Shown: positions 1 through 8,870 of the stretch, piece by piece
Layout of the letters: the number at the start of each line of letters is the position of its first letter
How positions within the stretch are numbered: position 1 is the first letter of the stretch
The notes under the pieces: model-generated
The model's input: only the letters and a program-made list of their open reading frames with translations
What the model was told of the DNA's origin: nothing
The model's database searches: none
NCBI RefSeq assembly: GCF_001280005.1
Contig: NZ_LGDW01000444.1
Coordinates: 62,001-126,000, forward strand
DNA length: 64,000 nt
Origin: Streptomyces sp. NRRL WC-3618
Lineage (GTDB): Bacteria > Actinomycetota > Actinomycetes > Streptomycetales > Streptomycetaceae
Direction of reading: 5' to 3'
Program-made: the position numbers and the translations under genes

Positions 1-1111
1 TGCGGCCGTCCGCGTCCTCCGGGCCCAGCTCCGCGTCGGACTCCGGCGACAGGTCCGCCTCCGACTCGGTCGCGTCCTCCGGCAGCACCGGCTCGTCCGT
101 CGACGACTCCGACTCGCGGCCCACCGTGCTGGACCGCGCCGAGCTCCAGGCGTCCGGTGCGCCGAGGTCCACCTCGGAGGTGGCGCGGGGGGCGACCGGT
201 GCGGTCACGTACGTCGGCAGGGGTACCGGGACCGGGTCCCAGCTGTCGCCGTGGCCGGGGCGGCGCTGGCGTTCGCGCTGCTGGTCGACCCACTCGGCGT
301 GATCGGTCTGCTCGACGAGCGCACGCCGGTCGGCGGCGAGCGCGGACAGGCCGGGGTCGGTCTCCGGCTCCGGGTGGTCGTCCTGCTCCTCGGCGCCGGG
401 GTCGGTGGACGGCCGCCGCCGGGGCTGGCGCTCACGCAGTCGCTGCGCGGCCAGCTCGGCCTGGCGCCGGTCCATCTGGTAGGCGAAACGGCGCTGTTCC
501 TGCCTACGCAGATAGGCGATGTATCCGCTGAGCATGACCGCCGGGACGGCGGGGGCCCAGAGCAGGGCGAGTCCGCCGACGGCCGCGACGATCGTGCCGA
601 GCGTGAAGGCGAAGAACAGCATCACCGTCGTACGCCGCCGGCGCGCGAGCACCTTCGAGCGCCGGGCGCGCGCGGCGGCTTCCGCCGAGGTGCCCGCGCT
701 CCGGCGAGCCGCCGGTACGCGCTCGCGCCGCCGTTCGGCCTGCGCCTGCTGTTCGCGCTTCGGCGCCGGCGGCGGTGCCTGCTCCTGCTGGACCGTCTGG
801 ACCTGTGCCTGGACCTGGACCTTTGCCTGGGGGCGGGTCGGGGGCATGGCGAAGGCCCGGACGTCCACCGTGTCGGTGACACCCTCCGGGTCCATGGCGC
901 CGTGCTCCTCCTCGTCGGTGGAGCGCGCCCGCAGGTCCTTGGCGTACCGGCGCTCCATGCCCGCCCGTCCGGACAGGAGCCGGATGGCGGTGCTGAAGCG
1001 TTCCGTCGGACGAGCCTCGTTCAGCTCGTCCTGCCTACGGAGCCACATCGGCACCAAGTAGGCGGCCCAGGCCCCGACAATGACTGCGTAGATGAGGCCG
1101 CTGCTGCTCAC
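1..1111 (-). CDS. sepX: GlpR/SepX-type divisome membrane protein (partial, C-terminus off window)
   Basis: Seen: the minus strand is open from a GTG at 1111 to the window edge, about 370 codons without a stop. The N-terminus is a hydrophobic segment (residues about 4-22, ending VPMWLRR), followed by a conserved-looking RPTERFSTAIRLLSG stretch, a Gln/Pro/Arg-rich linker, a second hydrophobic pair at about 164-204, then an Arg/Glu-rich and later acidic tail. Known: this layout matches Streptomyces SepX, the orthologue of Corynebacterium GlpR, the membrane receptor of the gephyrin-like protein Glp, which acts with FtsZ at division septa. The glp gene lies five genes upstream on the same strand, which supports the call. 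The start overlaps no other gene, and a GTG two codons upstream is followed directly by TGA, so 1111 is the first usable start. Inference: membrane-anchored septation factor. Confidence 0.8.
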   Translation of the reverse strand, partial: MSSSGLIYAVIVGAWAAYLVPMWLRRQDELNEARPTERFSTAIRLLSGRAGMERRYAKDLRARSTDEEEHGAMDPEGVTDTVDVRAFAMPPTRPQAKVQVQAQVQTVQQEQAPPPAPKREQQAQAERRRERVPAARRSAGTSAEAAARARRSKVLARRRRTTVMLFFAFTLGTIVAAVGGLALLWAPAVPAVMLSGYIAYLRRQEQRRFAYQMDRRQAELAAQRLRERQPRRRPSTDPGAEEQDDHPEPETDPGLSALAADRRALVEQTDHAEWVDQQRERQRRPGHGDSWDPVPVPLPTYVTAPVAPRATSEVDLGAPDAWSSARSSTVGRESESSTDEPVLPEDATESEADLSPESDAELGPEDADGR

Positions 1112-1353
1112 GCCTCACACGGTAGAGGGGTTTGCGTGAGGCCATCTGCCAATTGAGCCGGTGTGTCGCACGATCTGGCTGATATTTCGAGCTTTTTTTG
1201 TGATCGATGCGATCAGCGGGTCATCAAGGGTGGGAATTTGACGCCCCAAGTCGATCGGCGACCGATCGTCGACTGATCGGCGGCTGATCACCGAGGGCCT
1301 TCGATTGGCCTTCGATTGCCCTCCAGCCCATTTCATTCGAACACTTATTCAAT

Positions 1354-1989
1354 TTATGCGGGATTCCGCGGCGTCTTCTGGGATCGTGCCCGCTGCCAGC
1401 GGCTCAGCAACCCCTCCGGTACCTCTTCCGCGGTGAGCGCGAAGACGAGGTGGTCGCGCCAGGCCCCGTCGATGTGGAGATAGCGGGGCCTGAGTCCCTC
1501 GTCGCGGAATCCGAGTTTCTCCACGACGCGGCGGCTCGGTACGTTCTCGGGGCGGATGCAGACCTCGATGCGGTGCAGTCCGACCGTACGGAAACAGTGG
1601 TCGACCGCCAGTGCGACCGCCGTCGGCATGACGCCCCGGCCCGCCACCGCCTCGTCCACCCAGTAGCCGACATGGCCCGAGCACATCGAGCCCCAGGTGA
1701 TGCCGGCGACCGTCAACTGACCGACCAACTGCCCCTGGTACTCGATGGCGAACGGCAGCATCCGGCCCGCGTTCGCCTCCGCGCGCAGATGCCGGACCAT
1801 CTGACGGTAGGTGGGCCGGTGGGCGATCGGACCGCTGGGCGTGGGCGGCGGGATCGTCGCCTCCCAGGGCCGCAGCCAGTCCCGGTTGCGCCGGTTGATC
1901 TCGCGCCAGATCCGCTGGTCGCGCAGCCTGACGGGCCGGAGGACGACGTCGCCTTCCACCAGCTCGACGGGCCAGGACGGGCTGTTCAG
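1354..1989 (-). CDS. RimJ/RimL-type GNAT N-acetyltransferase
   Basis: Probable protein acetyltransferase of the GNAT superfamily; substrate unknown. The translation shows the RimJ signature VVLRPVRLRDQRIW near the start, the acetyl-CoA site region AVAGRGVMPTAVALAVDH, and the C-terminal RPENVPSRRVVEKLGFRDEG motif. The start is problematic: family members begin with a WPVEL segment, but the only ATG/GTG/TTG in frame after it is a GTG at 1959, which would delete that segment. A CTG at 1989 overlaps the mog stop codon (CTGA arrangement) and restores it, so I use CTG, with 1959 as the conservative alternative. It is the fifth gene of the galU-glp-moaC-mog run and likely cotranscribed. The reading frame stays open far upstream inside mog, which is a shadow. 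Confidence 0.82.
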   Translation of the reverse strand: MNSPSWPVELVEGDVVLRPVRLRDQRIWREINRRNRDWLRPWEATIPPPTPSGPIAHRPTYRQMVRHLRAEANAGRMLPFAIEYQGQLVGQLTVAGITWGSMCSGHVGYWVDEAVAGRGVMPTAVALAVDHCFRTVGLHRIEVCIRPENVPSRRVVEKLGFRDEGLRPRYLHIDGAWRDHLVFALTAEEVPEGLLSRWQRARSQKTPRNPA

Positions 1990-2540
1990 CTCGCACCCCC
2001 ACCGGTTCCGTCGGGTCTGGGGTGATCGCCACCCCGGATCTGGTCCACGGCGTGCTTCAACAGAGGTTCCAGCACGGCCAGTCCGTCCTTCACCCCGCCG
2101 GTGGAGCCCGGCAGGTTGACGATCAGCGTCCCGCCCGCGACTCCGGCGAGCCCACGCGACAGCGCCGACGTCGGCACCTTGTCCCTGCCGAACGCCCTGA
2201 TGGCCTCGGCGATTCCCGGCACTTCCAGGTCGAGCACCGCGCGAGTGGCCTCCGGGGTGCGGTCGGTGGGCGAGACGCCGGTGCCGCCGGTGGTGAGGAT
2301 GACGTCGTACCCGGCCTCGACACCGGCCCGCAGGGCGTTCTCCACCGGCTCGCCGTCGGGCACGACCCACGGTCCGTCGACGGCGAAGCCGAACCTCTCC
2401 AGCCCCGCCGCGAGCAGGGGGCCGCCCTTGTCCTCGTAGACGCCCGCCGCCGCGCGGTTCGACGCGGTGACGACCATGGCGGCGTAGGGCGCGAGCAGCG
2501 CGCCCCCGGTCGGCGGCTCGACGAACCGCGCCGGTGTCAT
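1986..2540 (-). CDS. mog: MogA/MoaB-family molybdopterin adenylyltransferase
   Basis: Expected to adenylate molybdopterin before molybdate insertion in the cytoplasm. The 184-residue protein starts MTPARFVEPP and carries the family signature TTGGTGVSPTDRTPEAT near residue 80, followed by a PGIAEAIR helix and the NLPGSTGG motif typical of MoaB/Mog proteins. Its ATG overlaps the moaC stop codon (ATGA), so the two are translationally coupled. The C-terminal stop overlaps the likely CTG start of the following acetyltransferase. Length fits the family. The context (moaC, glp/moeA) supports molybdenum cofactor synthesis, although the adjacent Glp may have moved to a division role. Confidence 0.93.
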   Translation of the reverse strand: MTPARFVEPPTGGALLAPYAAMVVTASNRAAAGVYEDKGGPLLAAGLERFGFAVDGPWVVPDGEPVENALRAGVEAGYDVILTTGGTGVSPTDRTPEATRAVLDLEVPGIAEAIRAFGRDKVPTSALSRGLAGVAGGTLIVNLPGSTGGVKDGLAVLEPLLKHAVDQIRGGDHPRPDGTGGGAS

Positions 2541-3019
2541 GACCTGCTCCAGGTGCCCGACTTGCCGCCGGTTTTCTCCTCCACCCGTACGTCCGTGATG
2601 ACCGCTCCCTTGTCGACCGCCTTGACCATGTCGATCACGGTGAGCGCGGCGACCGAGACCGCTGTGAGGGCCTCCATCTCGACGCCCGTGCGGTCCGTCG
2701 TCTTCACGGTGGCCAGGATCTCGACGGCGTCGTCCGCGACCGACAGGTCCAGTCTCACACCGGACACCGACAACGGGTGGCAGAGCGGGATGAGGTCCGG
2801 GGTGCGCTTGGCGCCCATGATGCCCGCGATCCGCGCGGTGGCCAGGGCGTCTCCCTTGGGGACGCCCTCCCCGCGCAGCAGCTCGATCACCCGGGGCGAG
2901 ACAAGGACACGGCCGCTGGCGCGGGCGGTGCGGGCGGTCACGTCCTTGCCGGACACGTCGACCATGCGGGCGGCGCCCGTCTCGTCGATGTGCGTCAGTC
3001 GGTCGTCCTGCGTGCTCAT
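2537..3019 (-). CDS. moaC: Cyclic pyranopterin monophosphate synthase MoaC
   Basis: Converts the MoaA product into cyclic pyranopterin monophosphate, the second step of molybdenum cofactor synthesis. The 160-residue product is full length. It shows the MoaC hallmarks MVDVSGKDVT near the N-terminus, KGDALATARIAGIMGAKRT, the IPLCHPL substrate-site motif, and the VEMEALTAVSVAALTVIDM stretch, with K/D catalytic residues in the MVKAVDKG segment. The gene lies 82 bases downstream of glp and overlaps mog by four bases. MoaA is not in this window. The assignment is secure. Confidence 0.97.
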   Translation of the reverse strand: MSTQDDRLTHIDETGAARMVDVSGKDVTARTARASGRVLVSPRVIELLRGEGVPKGDALATARIAGIMGAKRTPDLIPLCHPLSVSGVRLDLSVADDAVEILATVKTTDRTGVEMEALTAVSVAALTVIDMVKAVDKGAVITDVRVEEKTGGKSGTWSRS

Positions 3020-3101
3020 GTGCTGTGGCGCTCCCGGTCGGGCCTGTTGTGCGCGACACGGTACTCCCCGCGCGCGTCCTCAGCCGCTCCCCGCCCGCCG
3101 G

Positions 3102-4424
3102 TCAGCCCAGCAGGACGACCTCGACGTCGGCGCCGGGCTCCACGGACTCCTTGTCCTCCGGTACGACGATCAGCGCGTCGGCGTGCGCGAGAGCCGCGAT
3201 CAGGTGCGATCCGGCGCCGCCGACGGGCTTCACCCGGCCGTCCGCGTACGCGGCGCGCAGGAACTGGCGACGCCCGGACGGCGAGGTCAGCGCTTTGTCC
3301 GCGTCCAGGACCGCCCGGATCGTGGGCCGGTGGATGTCGGTGAGGCCCATCAGGGCACGGATCGCGGGCCGCACGAACAGTTCGAAGGAGACGTACGACG
3401 ACACCGGGTTGCCCGGCAGGGCCAGCAGCGGGGTGTGCTCGGGGCCGACGGTGCCGAAGCCCTGGGGCTTGCCGGGCTGCATGGCCAGCTTGCGGAAGTC
3501 GACGCCGGCGCCGGGCTCGTCCTCGTCGGAGACATGCGAGAGGGCCTCCTTGACGACGTCGTAGGCGCCCACGCTGACGCCTCCGGTGGTGACGACGAGG
3601 TCGGCGCGGACGAGTTGGTCCTCGATGGCGGAGCGGAGGGTCTCGGCGTCATCGGCGACCGCGCCCACGCGGTAGGCGATCGCGCCGGCGTCCCGGGCGG
3701 CGGCGGTGAGGGCGAAGCTGTTGGAGTCGTAGATCTGGCCGCTGCCGAGCTTCTCGTCGGGCTGGATCAGCTCGCTGCCGGTCGACATGACGACCACGCG
3801 CGGGCGCGGGCGCACGCGTACGGTGCCGCGGCCGATCGCGGCGAGCAGGGCGATCTGCGGCGGGCCGAGGACGGTGCCCGCGGCGAGGGCGCGGTCGCCG
3901 GCCTGGACGTCGCTGCCCTGCGCGCGTACGTGCGCGCGTGCCGGTGCCGGACGGTGCACGCGGACCTGGCCGTGGGCGCCGTCGGGGTCGGTGCTGCGGG
4001 CGCGCATCCCGGTGACGGGGCCCCCGCCGAGGCCCCCGTCGGTCCACTCCACGGGGACGACGGTCTCGGCGCCGGGGGGCAGCGGGGCGCCGGTCATGAT
4101 GCGGGCGGCCTGACCGGGGCCCACGTGGAGCAGTCCGTCCTGGCCGGCCGCGACGTCGCCGATCACCGTGAGGGCGGCCGGGTACTCCTCGCTCGCGCCC
4201 GCGACATCCGCGACCCGCACCGCGTACCCGTCCATGGAGCTGTTGTCGAACGGCGGCAGGGAGACCCGCACCGTGACGTCCTCGACCAGGACGCAGCCCT
4301 GGGCGTCGAGGAGTTGCAGCTCGATGGGTTCGAGGGGGCGGACGGTCGCGAGGATGTCCTCCAGGTGTTCGTCCACCGACCACAGGTGGTCCTGGCCGGT
4401 GGTGCGGGGCGCGGCGCTGGTCAA
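3102..4424 (-). CDS. glp: Gephyrin-like molybdotransferase Glp (MoeA family)
   Basis: MoeA-family enzyme (440 residues) that in biochemical terms inserts molybdenum into adenylated molybdopterin. Visible motifs are the N-terminal FDNSSMDGYA, the MTGAPLPPGAETVVP segment, the MPT-binding MSTGSELI and TTGGVSVGAYD motifs, and ALPGNPVSSYVSFE. Known: in Actinobacteria one MoeA paralogue, Glp, binds FtsZ and the membrane receptor GlpR. A GlpR/SepX gene lies downstream on the same strand, so this copy is the likely divisome Glp and not a pure cofactor enzyme. It is five bases downstream of galU and heads moaC-mog. Whether it retains catalysis cannot be judged; the main motifs look intact. Confidence 0.9.
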   Translation of the reverse strand: MTSAAPRTTGQDHLWSVDEHLEDILATVRPLEPIELQLLDAQGCVLVEDVTVRVSLPPFDNSSMDGYAVRVADVAGASEEYPAALTVIGDVAAGQDGLLHVGPGQAARIMTGAPLPPGAETVVPVEWTDGGLGGGPVTGMRARSTDPDGAHGQVRVHRPAPARAHVRAQGSDVQAGDRALAAGTVLGPPQIALLAAIGRGTVRVRPRPRVVVMSTGSELIQPDEKLGSGQIYDSNSFALTAAARDAGAIAYRVGAVADDAETLRSAIEDQLVRADLVVTTGGVSVGAYDVVKEALSHVSDEDEPGAGVDFRKLAMQPGKPQGFGTVGPEHTPLLALPGNPVSSYVSFELFVRPAIRALMGLTDIHRPTIRAVLDADKALTSPSGRRQFLRAAYADGRVKPVGGAGSHLIAALAHADALIVVPEDKESVEPGADVEVVLLG

Positions 4425-4429
4425 CGTTG

Positions 4430-5332
4430 CTACATCTCCTCGGCTACGTAACTGCGAAGCCAGGTCCGGAAGTCCGGGCCCAGGTCTTCACGTTCGCATG
4501 CGAGTCTGACAATGGCACGCAGGTAGTCGCCGCGGTCCCCGGTGTCATAGCGGCGGCCCGTGAAGACGACGCCGTGCACGGGGCCGCCGATCTTCTCGTC
4601 CTGGGCGAGTTGCTGGAGGGCGTCGGTGAGCTGGATCTCGCCGCCGCGGCCGGGCTCGGTCTGGCGGAGTATGCCGAAGATGTGCGGGTCGAGGACGTAG
4701 CGGCCGATGATCGCGTAGTTCGACGGGGCGTCCGCGGCCTCCGGCTTCTCGACCAGGCCGGTCACCTTGACGACGTCGCCGTCGTCGGTGGTCTCGACGG
4801 CCGCGCAGCCGTACATGTGGATCTGTTCGGGGGTGACCTCCATGAGGGCGATCACACTGCCGCCGTGCTGTTCCTGGACGTCGACCATGCGCTTGAGCAG
4901 CGGGTCGCGCGGGTCGATGAGGTCGTCGCCGAGGAGGACGGCGAAGGGTTCGTGGCCGACGTGCGGGGCGGCGCACAGGACGGCGTGGCCGAGGCCCTTG
5001 GGGTCGCCCTGGCGGACGTAGTGCATGGTCGCGAGGTCGCTGGACTCCTGGACCTTGGCGAGTCGCGCGGCGTCGCCCTTTTTCTGAAGGGCTGACTCCA
5101 GCTCGTAGTTGCGGTCGAAGTGGTCCTCGAGGGGGCGCTTGTTGCGTCCTGTGATCATGAGGACGTCGTCGAGGCCGGCGGACACGGCCTCCTCGACCAC
5201 GTACTGGATCGCCGGCTTGTCGACGACCGGCAGCATCTCCTTGGGAGTGGCCTTGGTGGCCGGCAGGAACCGGGTGCCGAGGCCTGCTGCGGGGATGACA
5301 GCCTTGCTGATCCTGGGGTGCGACTCAGTCAT
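4430..5332 (-). CDS. galU: UTP-glucose-1-phosphate uridylyltransferase
   Basis: Makes UDP-glucose from glucose-1-phosphate and UTP. The 300-residue length is typical. The nucleotidyltransferase signature GLGTRFLPATKATPKEMLPV lies right after the N-terminus and the PAIQYVVEEA motif follows. The ATG at 5332 is chosen because the protein then starts MTESHPRISKAVIPAAG as in relatives; the frame is open upstream but that part is antisense to the next gene. It is the first gene of the minus-strand run ending in sepX and is divergent from the cyclo-ligase gene, so the 109-base gap at 5333-5441 must hold both promoters. Confidence 0.97.
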   Translation of the reverse strand: MTESHPRISKAVIPAAGLGTRFLPATKATPKEMLPVVDKPAIQYVVEEAVSAGLDDVLMITGRNKRPLEDHFDRNYELESALQKKGDAARLAKVQESSDLATMHYVRQGDPKGLGHAVLCAAPHVGHEPFAVLLGDDLIDPRDPLLKRMVDVQEQHGGSVIALMEVTPEQIHMYGCAAVETTDDGDVVKVTGLVEKPEAADAPSNYAIIGRYVLDPHIFGILRQTEPGRGGEIQLTDALQQLAQDEKIGGPVHGVVFTGRRYDTGDRGDYLRAIVRLACEREDLGPDFRTWLRSYVAEEM

Positions 5333-5441
5333 GCGGGCAACCTTAACCGGTGCCTTTGTGCTGATTCTGTGACTCTGATCAACTGGCGCCCATATAGGCA
5401 TATGAAGCACATGAGCGCACCGGAAACGATATGGGAGAGCC

Positions 5442-6050
5442 ATGGAGGCGGGGCCTGACAAGCGGACGTTGCGACGCGACATCCTCGCGGTGAGGGGCAG
5501 GTTGACGGCAGCCGAAGTCCAGGAGACGGCGGCGGCACTGGCCGCCCGCGCGCTCGGTCTGCCCGAACTCGCGCACGCGCGCACGGTGGCCGCGTACGTC
5601 TCCGTCGGCACCGAACCCGGCACCCGCGCGCTCCTCGACGCACTCCACGCGCGCGGGGTACGGGTGTTGCTGCCGGTCCTCCTCCCGGACAACGACCTCG
5701 ACTGGGGCCCGTACGCCGGGGAGGGCTCCCTGGTGGAGGTGCGCCACGGCGGGCGGATGGCGCTGCTGGAGCCGGCCGGCGAACGCCTCGGCGCGGACGC
5801 CGTGACGCGTGCCGACACCGTCCTGCTGCCCGGCCTCGCCGTGGACCACCGGGGGCTGCGGATGGGGCGCGGCGGAGGCTCGTACGACCGGGTGCTGGCA
5901 CGGCTGGAGCGCGCGGGCGCCGATCCGGCCCTGGTGGTGCTGCTGTACGACTGCGAGGTCGTCCCCCGGGTTCCCGCCGAGCCGCACGACCGGCCGGTGC
6001 AGGCGGTGGTCACGCCGTCGGGAGTACGCCGGTTCCGCGGTCTCCCGTAG
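5442..6050 (+). CDS. 5-formyltetrahydrofolate cyclo-ligase
   Basis: ATP-dependent conversion of 5-formyltetrahydrofolate to methenyltetrahydrofolate. The 202-residue protein has the N-terminal basic KRTLRRDILAVRGRL region, a Y-V-S-V-G-T-E-P strand and the diagnostic nucleotide/folate site GLRMGRGGGSYDRVLAR near residue 145. The ATG at 5442 follows a GGGAGAG ribosome site. Divergent from galU and ends just before a perfect terminator hairpin. Length and motifs agree with the family. Confidence 0.95.
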   Translation: MEAGPDKRTLRRDILAVRGRLTAAEVQETAAALAARALGLPELAHARTVAAYVSVGTEPGTRALLDALHARGVRVLLPVLLPDNDLDWGPYAGEGSLVEVRHGGRMALLEPAGERLGADAVTRADTVLLPGLAVDHRGLRMGRGGGSYDRVLARLERAGADPALVVLLYDCEVVPRVPAEPHDRPVQAVVTPSGVRRFRGLP

Positions 6051-6063
6051 CCTCCCGTGAAAC

Positions 6064-6101
6064 AAAACCGCCCTCCACGCGCGTGCGTGGAGGGCGGTTT
6101 T
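6064..6101. terminator. Bidirectional rho-independent terminator
   Basis: A perfect 17-bp inverted repeat with arms AAAACCGCCCTCCACGC (6064-6080) and its complement at 6085-6101, loop GCGT. The A4 and T4 at the ends make it work in both directions, between the converging cyclo-ligase and penicillin-acylase genes. Confidence 0.95.
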
Positions 6102-6116
6102 CCGGCTACCGGGGGC

Positions 6117-8870
6117 TCATGGCTTCAGCAGCAGCGTGTCGCTCGTGCTGTCGTCGACCGCCTTGTCCGTGAAGGACCAGTCCAGCAGCTCGCCCTTGAC
6201 CCACGCGCCCGTCTGGTCGGTGTAGTGGGCGCTGAAGGCGTGCCCGGAGGCTCCTGTCAGGTTGATCCACTTCGACTTGTCGAGGTCGCCGAGGTTGACC
6301 ACCATCCGCATCGACGGCACCCAGACGACGCTGTAGCCGCCGGCCGCGTTCCAGCCGGTCGCGTTGACCGTCGCCTCGCCGCCGCCGAGGTTCCAGGGGC
6401 CGCGGTTGAGGATGTACTGCACGAAGTCGGGGCCCTCGGTGCCCAGCGTCTGGTTCTTCAGGAACAGGCGGTGCAGCCGGCCCCAGCTCCAGGTGTCGAT
6501 GTCCTTGCCGAGCTTGGCGGTCAGCTCCCAGCGGGCGTCGGACAGGGCGCGTGCGAACAGCTGGTCGCGGTTGGTCGCGGCCTTCTCTATGCGGTTGCCC
6601 GGCGCGTGCCACCAGTCGTTGTTCTCGTCGTTGACGATCTTGCGGACCACCTCGAACCAGCGGTCGCCGCCGTCCGGCTGCGCCTGGTCCGCGTCCCGCT
6701 GACCGCACTCGAGTACCGGCTGGTCCGCGTCGGCGGGGCTGGTGGTGTTCACCGGCCTGACGTACAGGCACTGGCCCTTGACCCGCACCTCCTTGGGCAG
6801 CTTGTTGCCGAAGGCGAGCTTCAGGATGTTGCGCCAGACCGCGTTGAAGTAGGCCGCGGCGGCGGAGTCGGCGTCCTGGGTGTAGTCCCAGCCCTCGAGG
6901 AGCTTCTGCGCCTCGCGGACGTACTTGTCGTCGACGTCGATCGCCAGCAGCTTGGGCACCAGCAGCTTGGCGATCTCGCTGCTGTTGTCCAGCTGCATCT
7001 GGCGCATGTCGTCGGTGGAGATCTTGCCGCCGCCCTTGATCTTCGAGGTGATCAGGTCGGCGATGCGCTGGCTGCGGGTGCCGTAGCCCCAGTCCGTGGT
7101 GAGCGTGTACGGGTACTTGGCCTTGTCGACGACGGCCTGGTTGGCGGTCACGATGTAGCCGCGCTTCGGGTTGAACTCGAAGGGCAGCTCGGCCTGCTTG
7201 AGGTAGCCGGTCCAGCGGTACTTGGACTCCCAGCCGGGTACTGGCAGCGAGCCGTCGTCGCCCGCCGCGCGCTTGGGGATGCGTCCCGGCAGCTGGTAGC
7301 CGATGTTGCCCGCGGTGTCCGCGTAGACGAGGTTCTGCGAGGGCACGTCGAAGGAGGCCGCGCCCGCGCGGAACTCCGTCCAGTTCGACGCCTTGTCGAT
7401 CAGGAAGACGGCGTCCATGGCGGTGCCCGGGTCCAGCGCGGTCCAGCGCAGCGCGATGCCGTAGCCGTCGCCCCGGTCGGGGGCCGAGGCGTCGACCGTG
7501 GCCTTCCTGCCGACCTTGACGAGCTCGTCGTCGCGGTCGGACAGCAGGGGCCCGTTGTCGGTCTCCCGGACGATGATCTTCTTGGACGCGCCGCCCGCGA
7601 CCTTGATGGTCTCCTCGCGCGAGGTGAACGGCTTCGTCCGGCCGTCGTCCAGGTAGCCGTCGCCGGAGAGCTTCTCCAGGTAGAGGTCGGTGACGTCGGC
7701 GCCCGAGTTGGTCATGCCCCAGGCGATGTCACCGTTGTGGCCGATGATCACACCGGGCATGCCCGCAAAGGTGTACCCGGCGACGTCGTACTGGCACTTG
7801 GCGGAGACGCTGCGGCAGTGCAGGCCCATCTGGTACCAGACGGACGGCAGCGACGGCGACAGGTGCGGGTCGTTGGCCAGCAGCGGCTTGCCGGTGATGG
7901 TGTGGGCGCCCGCCACCACCCAGGAGTTGGAGCCGATGCCGTTGCCGTTCACGCCGACGGCCGTCGGGACGTCGTCCAGGACCCGGTAGAGGCCCTCCAA
8001 CTGGCTCTGGAAGGCCGCGGAGCCGGCGGCCGGGGTTCCGGACGCTCCCGAGGCCCCCGACTGCGTGCTCGCGGCGGCGGCGCCCTGCGCGTACGTCCCC
8101 GTGGCGGTGTCGTACGCGCCTTCCCGCACGATCGGCTTGTTGCGGCTGTACGGGTACTCCGGGTACAGGTCGGCGATCTGCTGCGGGCCGAGGCGGCTGG
8201 TCAGCAGGGACCGGTCGATCTCGTCCTGCATGTTGCCGCGCAGGTCCCAGGCCATCGCCTTCAGCCACGCGACCGAGTCGACCGGGGTCCACGCCTGCGG
8301 CGTGTAGTCGTTCTCGAACCCGAGGGCGGCGTACTCCAGGGAGATGTCCGCGCCGTCCTTGCCCTTGAGGTAGTCGTTGACTCCCCTGGCGTAGGCCTGG
8401 AGGTACTTCTTCGTCGCGGGCGACAGCGTCTTGTCGTACTCCTCCTTCGCCACCCGGTCCCAGCCCAGGGTGCGCAGGAACTCGTCGTTCTTGAGCTGTC
8501 CCTTCCCGAACATCTCGGAGAGCCGGCCCGACGTCATGTGGCGCCGTACGTCCATCTCGTAGAACCGGTCCTGCGCCTGGACGTAGCCCTGCGCCATGAA
8601 CAGGTCCTCGTCGGAGGACGCGTAGATCTGCGGGATGCCGTGGCCGTCGCGCTTGACGTCGACGTTCCCCGACAGGCCCTGGAGGGAGATTGAGCCCTTG
8701 GTCTGCGGGAAGGAGGCCCGGACGGTACTGACGGACCAGTACGCGCCGAAGGCGAAACCTCCGATGATCGCCAGGACCAGGACGATTACGAACAGTCGGG
8801 CTTTGCGCCCCTTCTTCCTGCCGGACTTGCCGGGCTTGTGTCCGGAAGAGCTGGTGGTAGTGGGGGGCAT
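6117..8870 (-). CDS. Penicillin acylase family protein (membrane-anchored Ntn hydrolase)
   Basis: An Ntn-hydrolase of the penicillin/AHL acylase family, 917 residues, that would cleave an amide bond outside the membrane. A basic N-terminus and one hydrophobic helix (about residues 26-45) form a signal anchor. The precursor should self-cleave before Ser314 in the motif GIGSNSWVV, giving alpha and beta chains. The linker ahead of it holds a Gly/Ala/Ser-rich run, as expected of a spacer peptide. The ATG at 8870 is preceded by AAGGACAG; the upstream open frame is rejected because the anchor starts here. The substrate cannot be told: penicillins, acyl-homoserine lactones or lipopeptides are all possible for the family. 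Confidence 0.92.
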   Translation of the reverse strand: MPPTTTSSSGHKPGKSGRKKGRKARLFVIVLVLAIIGGFAFGAYWSVSTVRASFPQTKGSISLQGLSGNVDVKRDGHGIPQIYASSDEDLFMAQGYVQAQDRFYEMDVRRHMTSGRLSEMFGKGQLKNDEFLRTLGWDRVAKEEYDKTLSPATKKYLQAYARGVNDYLKGKDGADISLEYAALGFENDYTPQAWTPVDSVAWLKAMAWDLRGNMQDEIDRSLLTSRLGPQQIADLYPEYPYSRNKPIVREGAYDTATGTYAQGAAAASTQSGASGASGTPAAGSAAFQSQLEGLYRVLDDVPTAVGVNGNGIGSNSWVVAGAHTITGKPLLANDPHLSPSLPSVWYQMGLHCRSVSAKCQYDVAGYTFAGMPGVIIGHNGDIAWGMTNSGADVTDLYLEKLSGDGYLDDGRTKPFTSREETIKVAGGASKKIIVRETDNGPLLSDRDDELVKVGRKATVDASAPDRGDGYGIALRWTALDPGTAMDAVFLIDKASNWTEFRAGAASFDVPSQNLVYADTAGNIGYQLPGRIPKRAAGDDGSLPVPGWESKYRWTGYLKQAELPFEFNPKRGYIVTANQAVVDKAKYPYTLTTDWGYGTRSQRIADLITSKIKGGGKISTDDMRQMQLDNSSEIAKLLVPKLLAIDVDDKYVREAQKLLEGWDYTQDADSAAAAYFNAVWRNILKLAFGNKLPKEVRVKGQCLYVRPVNTTSPADADQPVLECGQRDADQAQPDGGDRWFEVVRKIVNDENNDWWHAPGNRIEKAATNRDQLFARALSDARWELTAKLGKDIDTWSWGRLHRLFLKNQTLGTEGPDFVQYILNRGPWNLGGGEATVNATGWNAAGGYSVVWVPSMRMVVNLGDLDKSKWINLTGASGHAFSAHYTDQTGAWVKGELLDWSFTDKAVDDSTSDTLLLKP

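Noticed and set aside
157..1061. Several plus-strand open frames (for example 251-1156)
   Set aside because: Antisense of the sepX coding strand; Arg/Gly-rich composition typical of shadow frames in high-GC DNA.
2022..4451. An 809-codon plus-strand open frame
   Set aside because: Runs antisense through mog, moaC and glp; no domain, composition of a shadow frame.
6057..8693. An 878-codon plus-strand open frame
   Set aside because: Antisense of the penicillin-acylase gene; begins inside the terminator.
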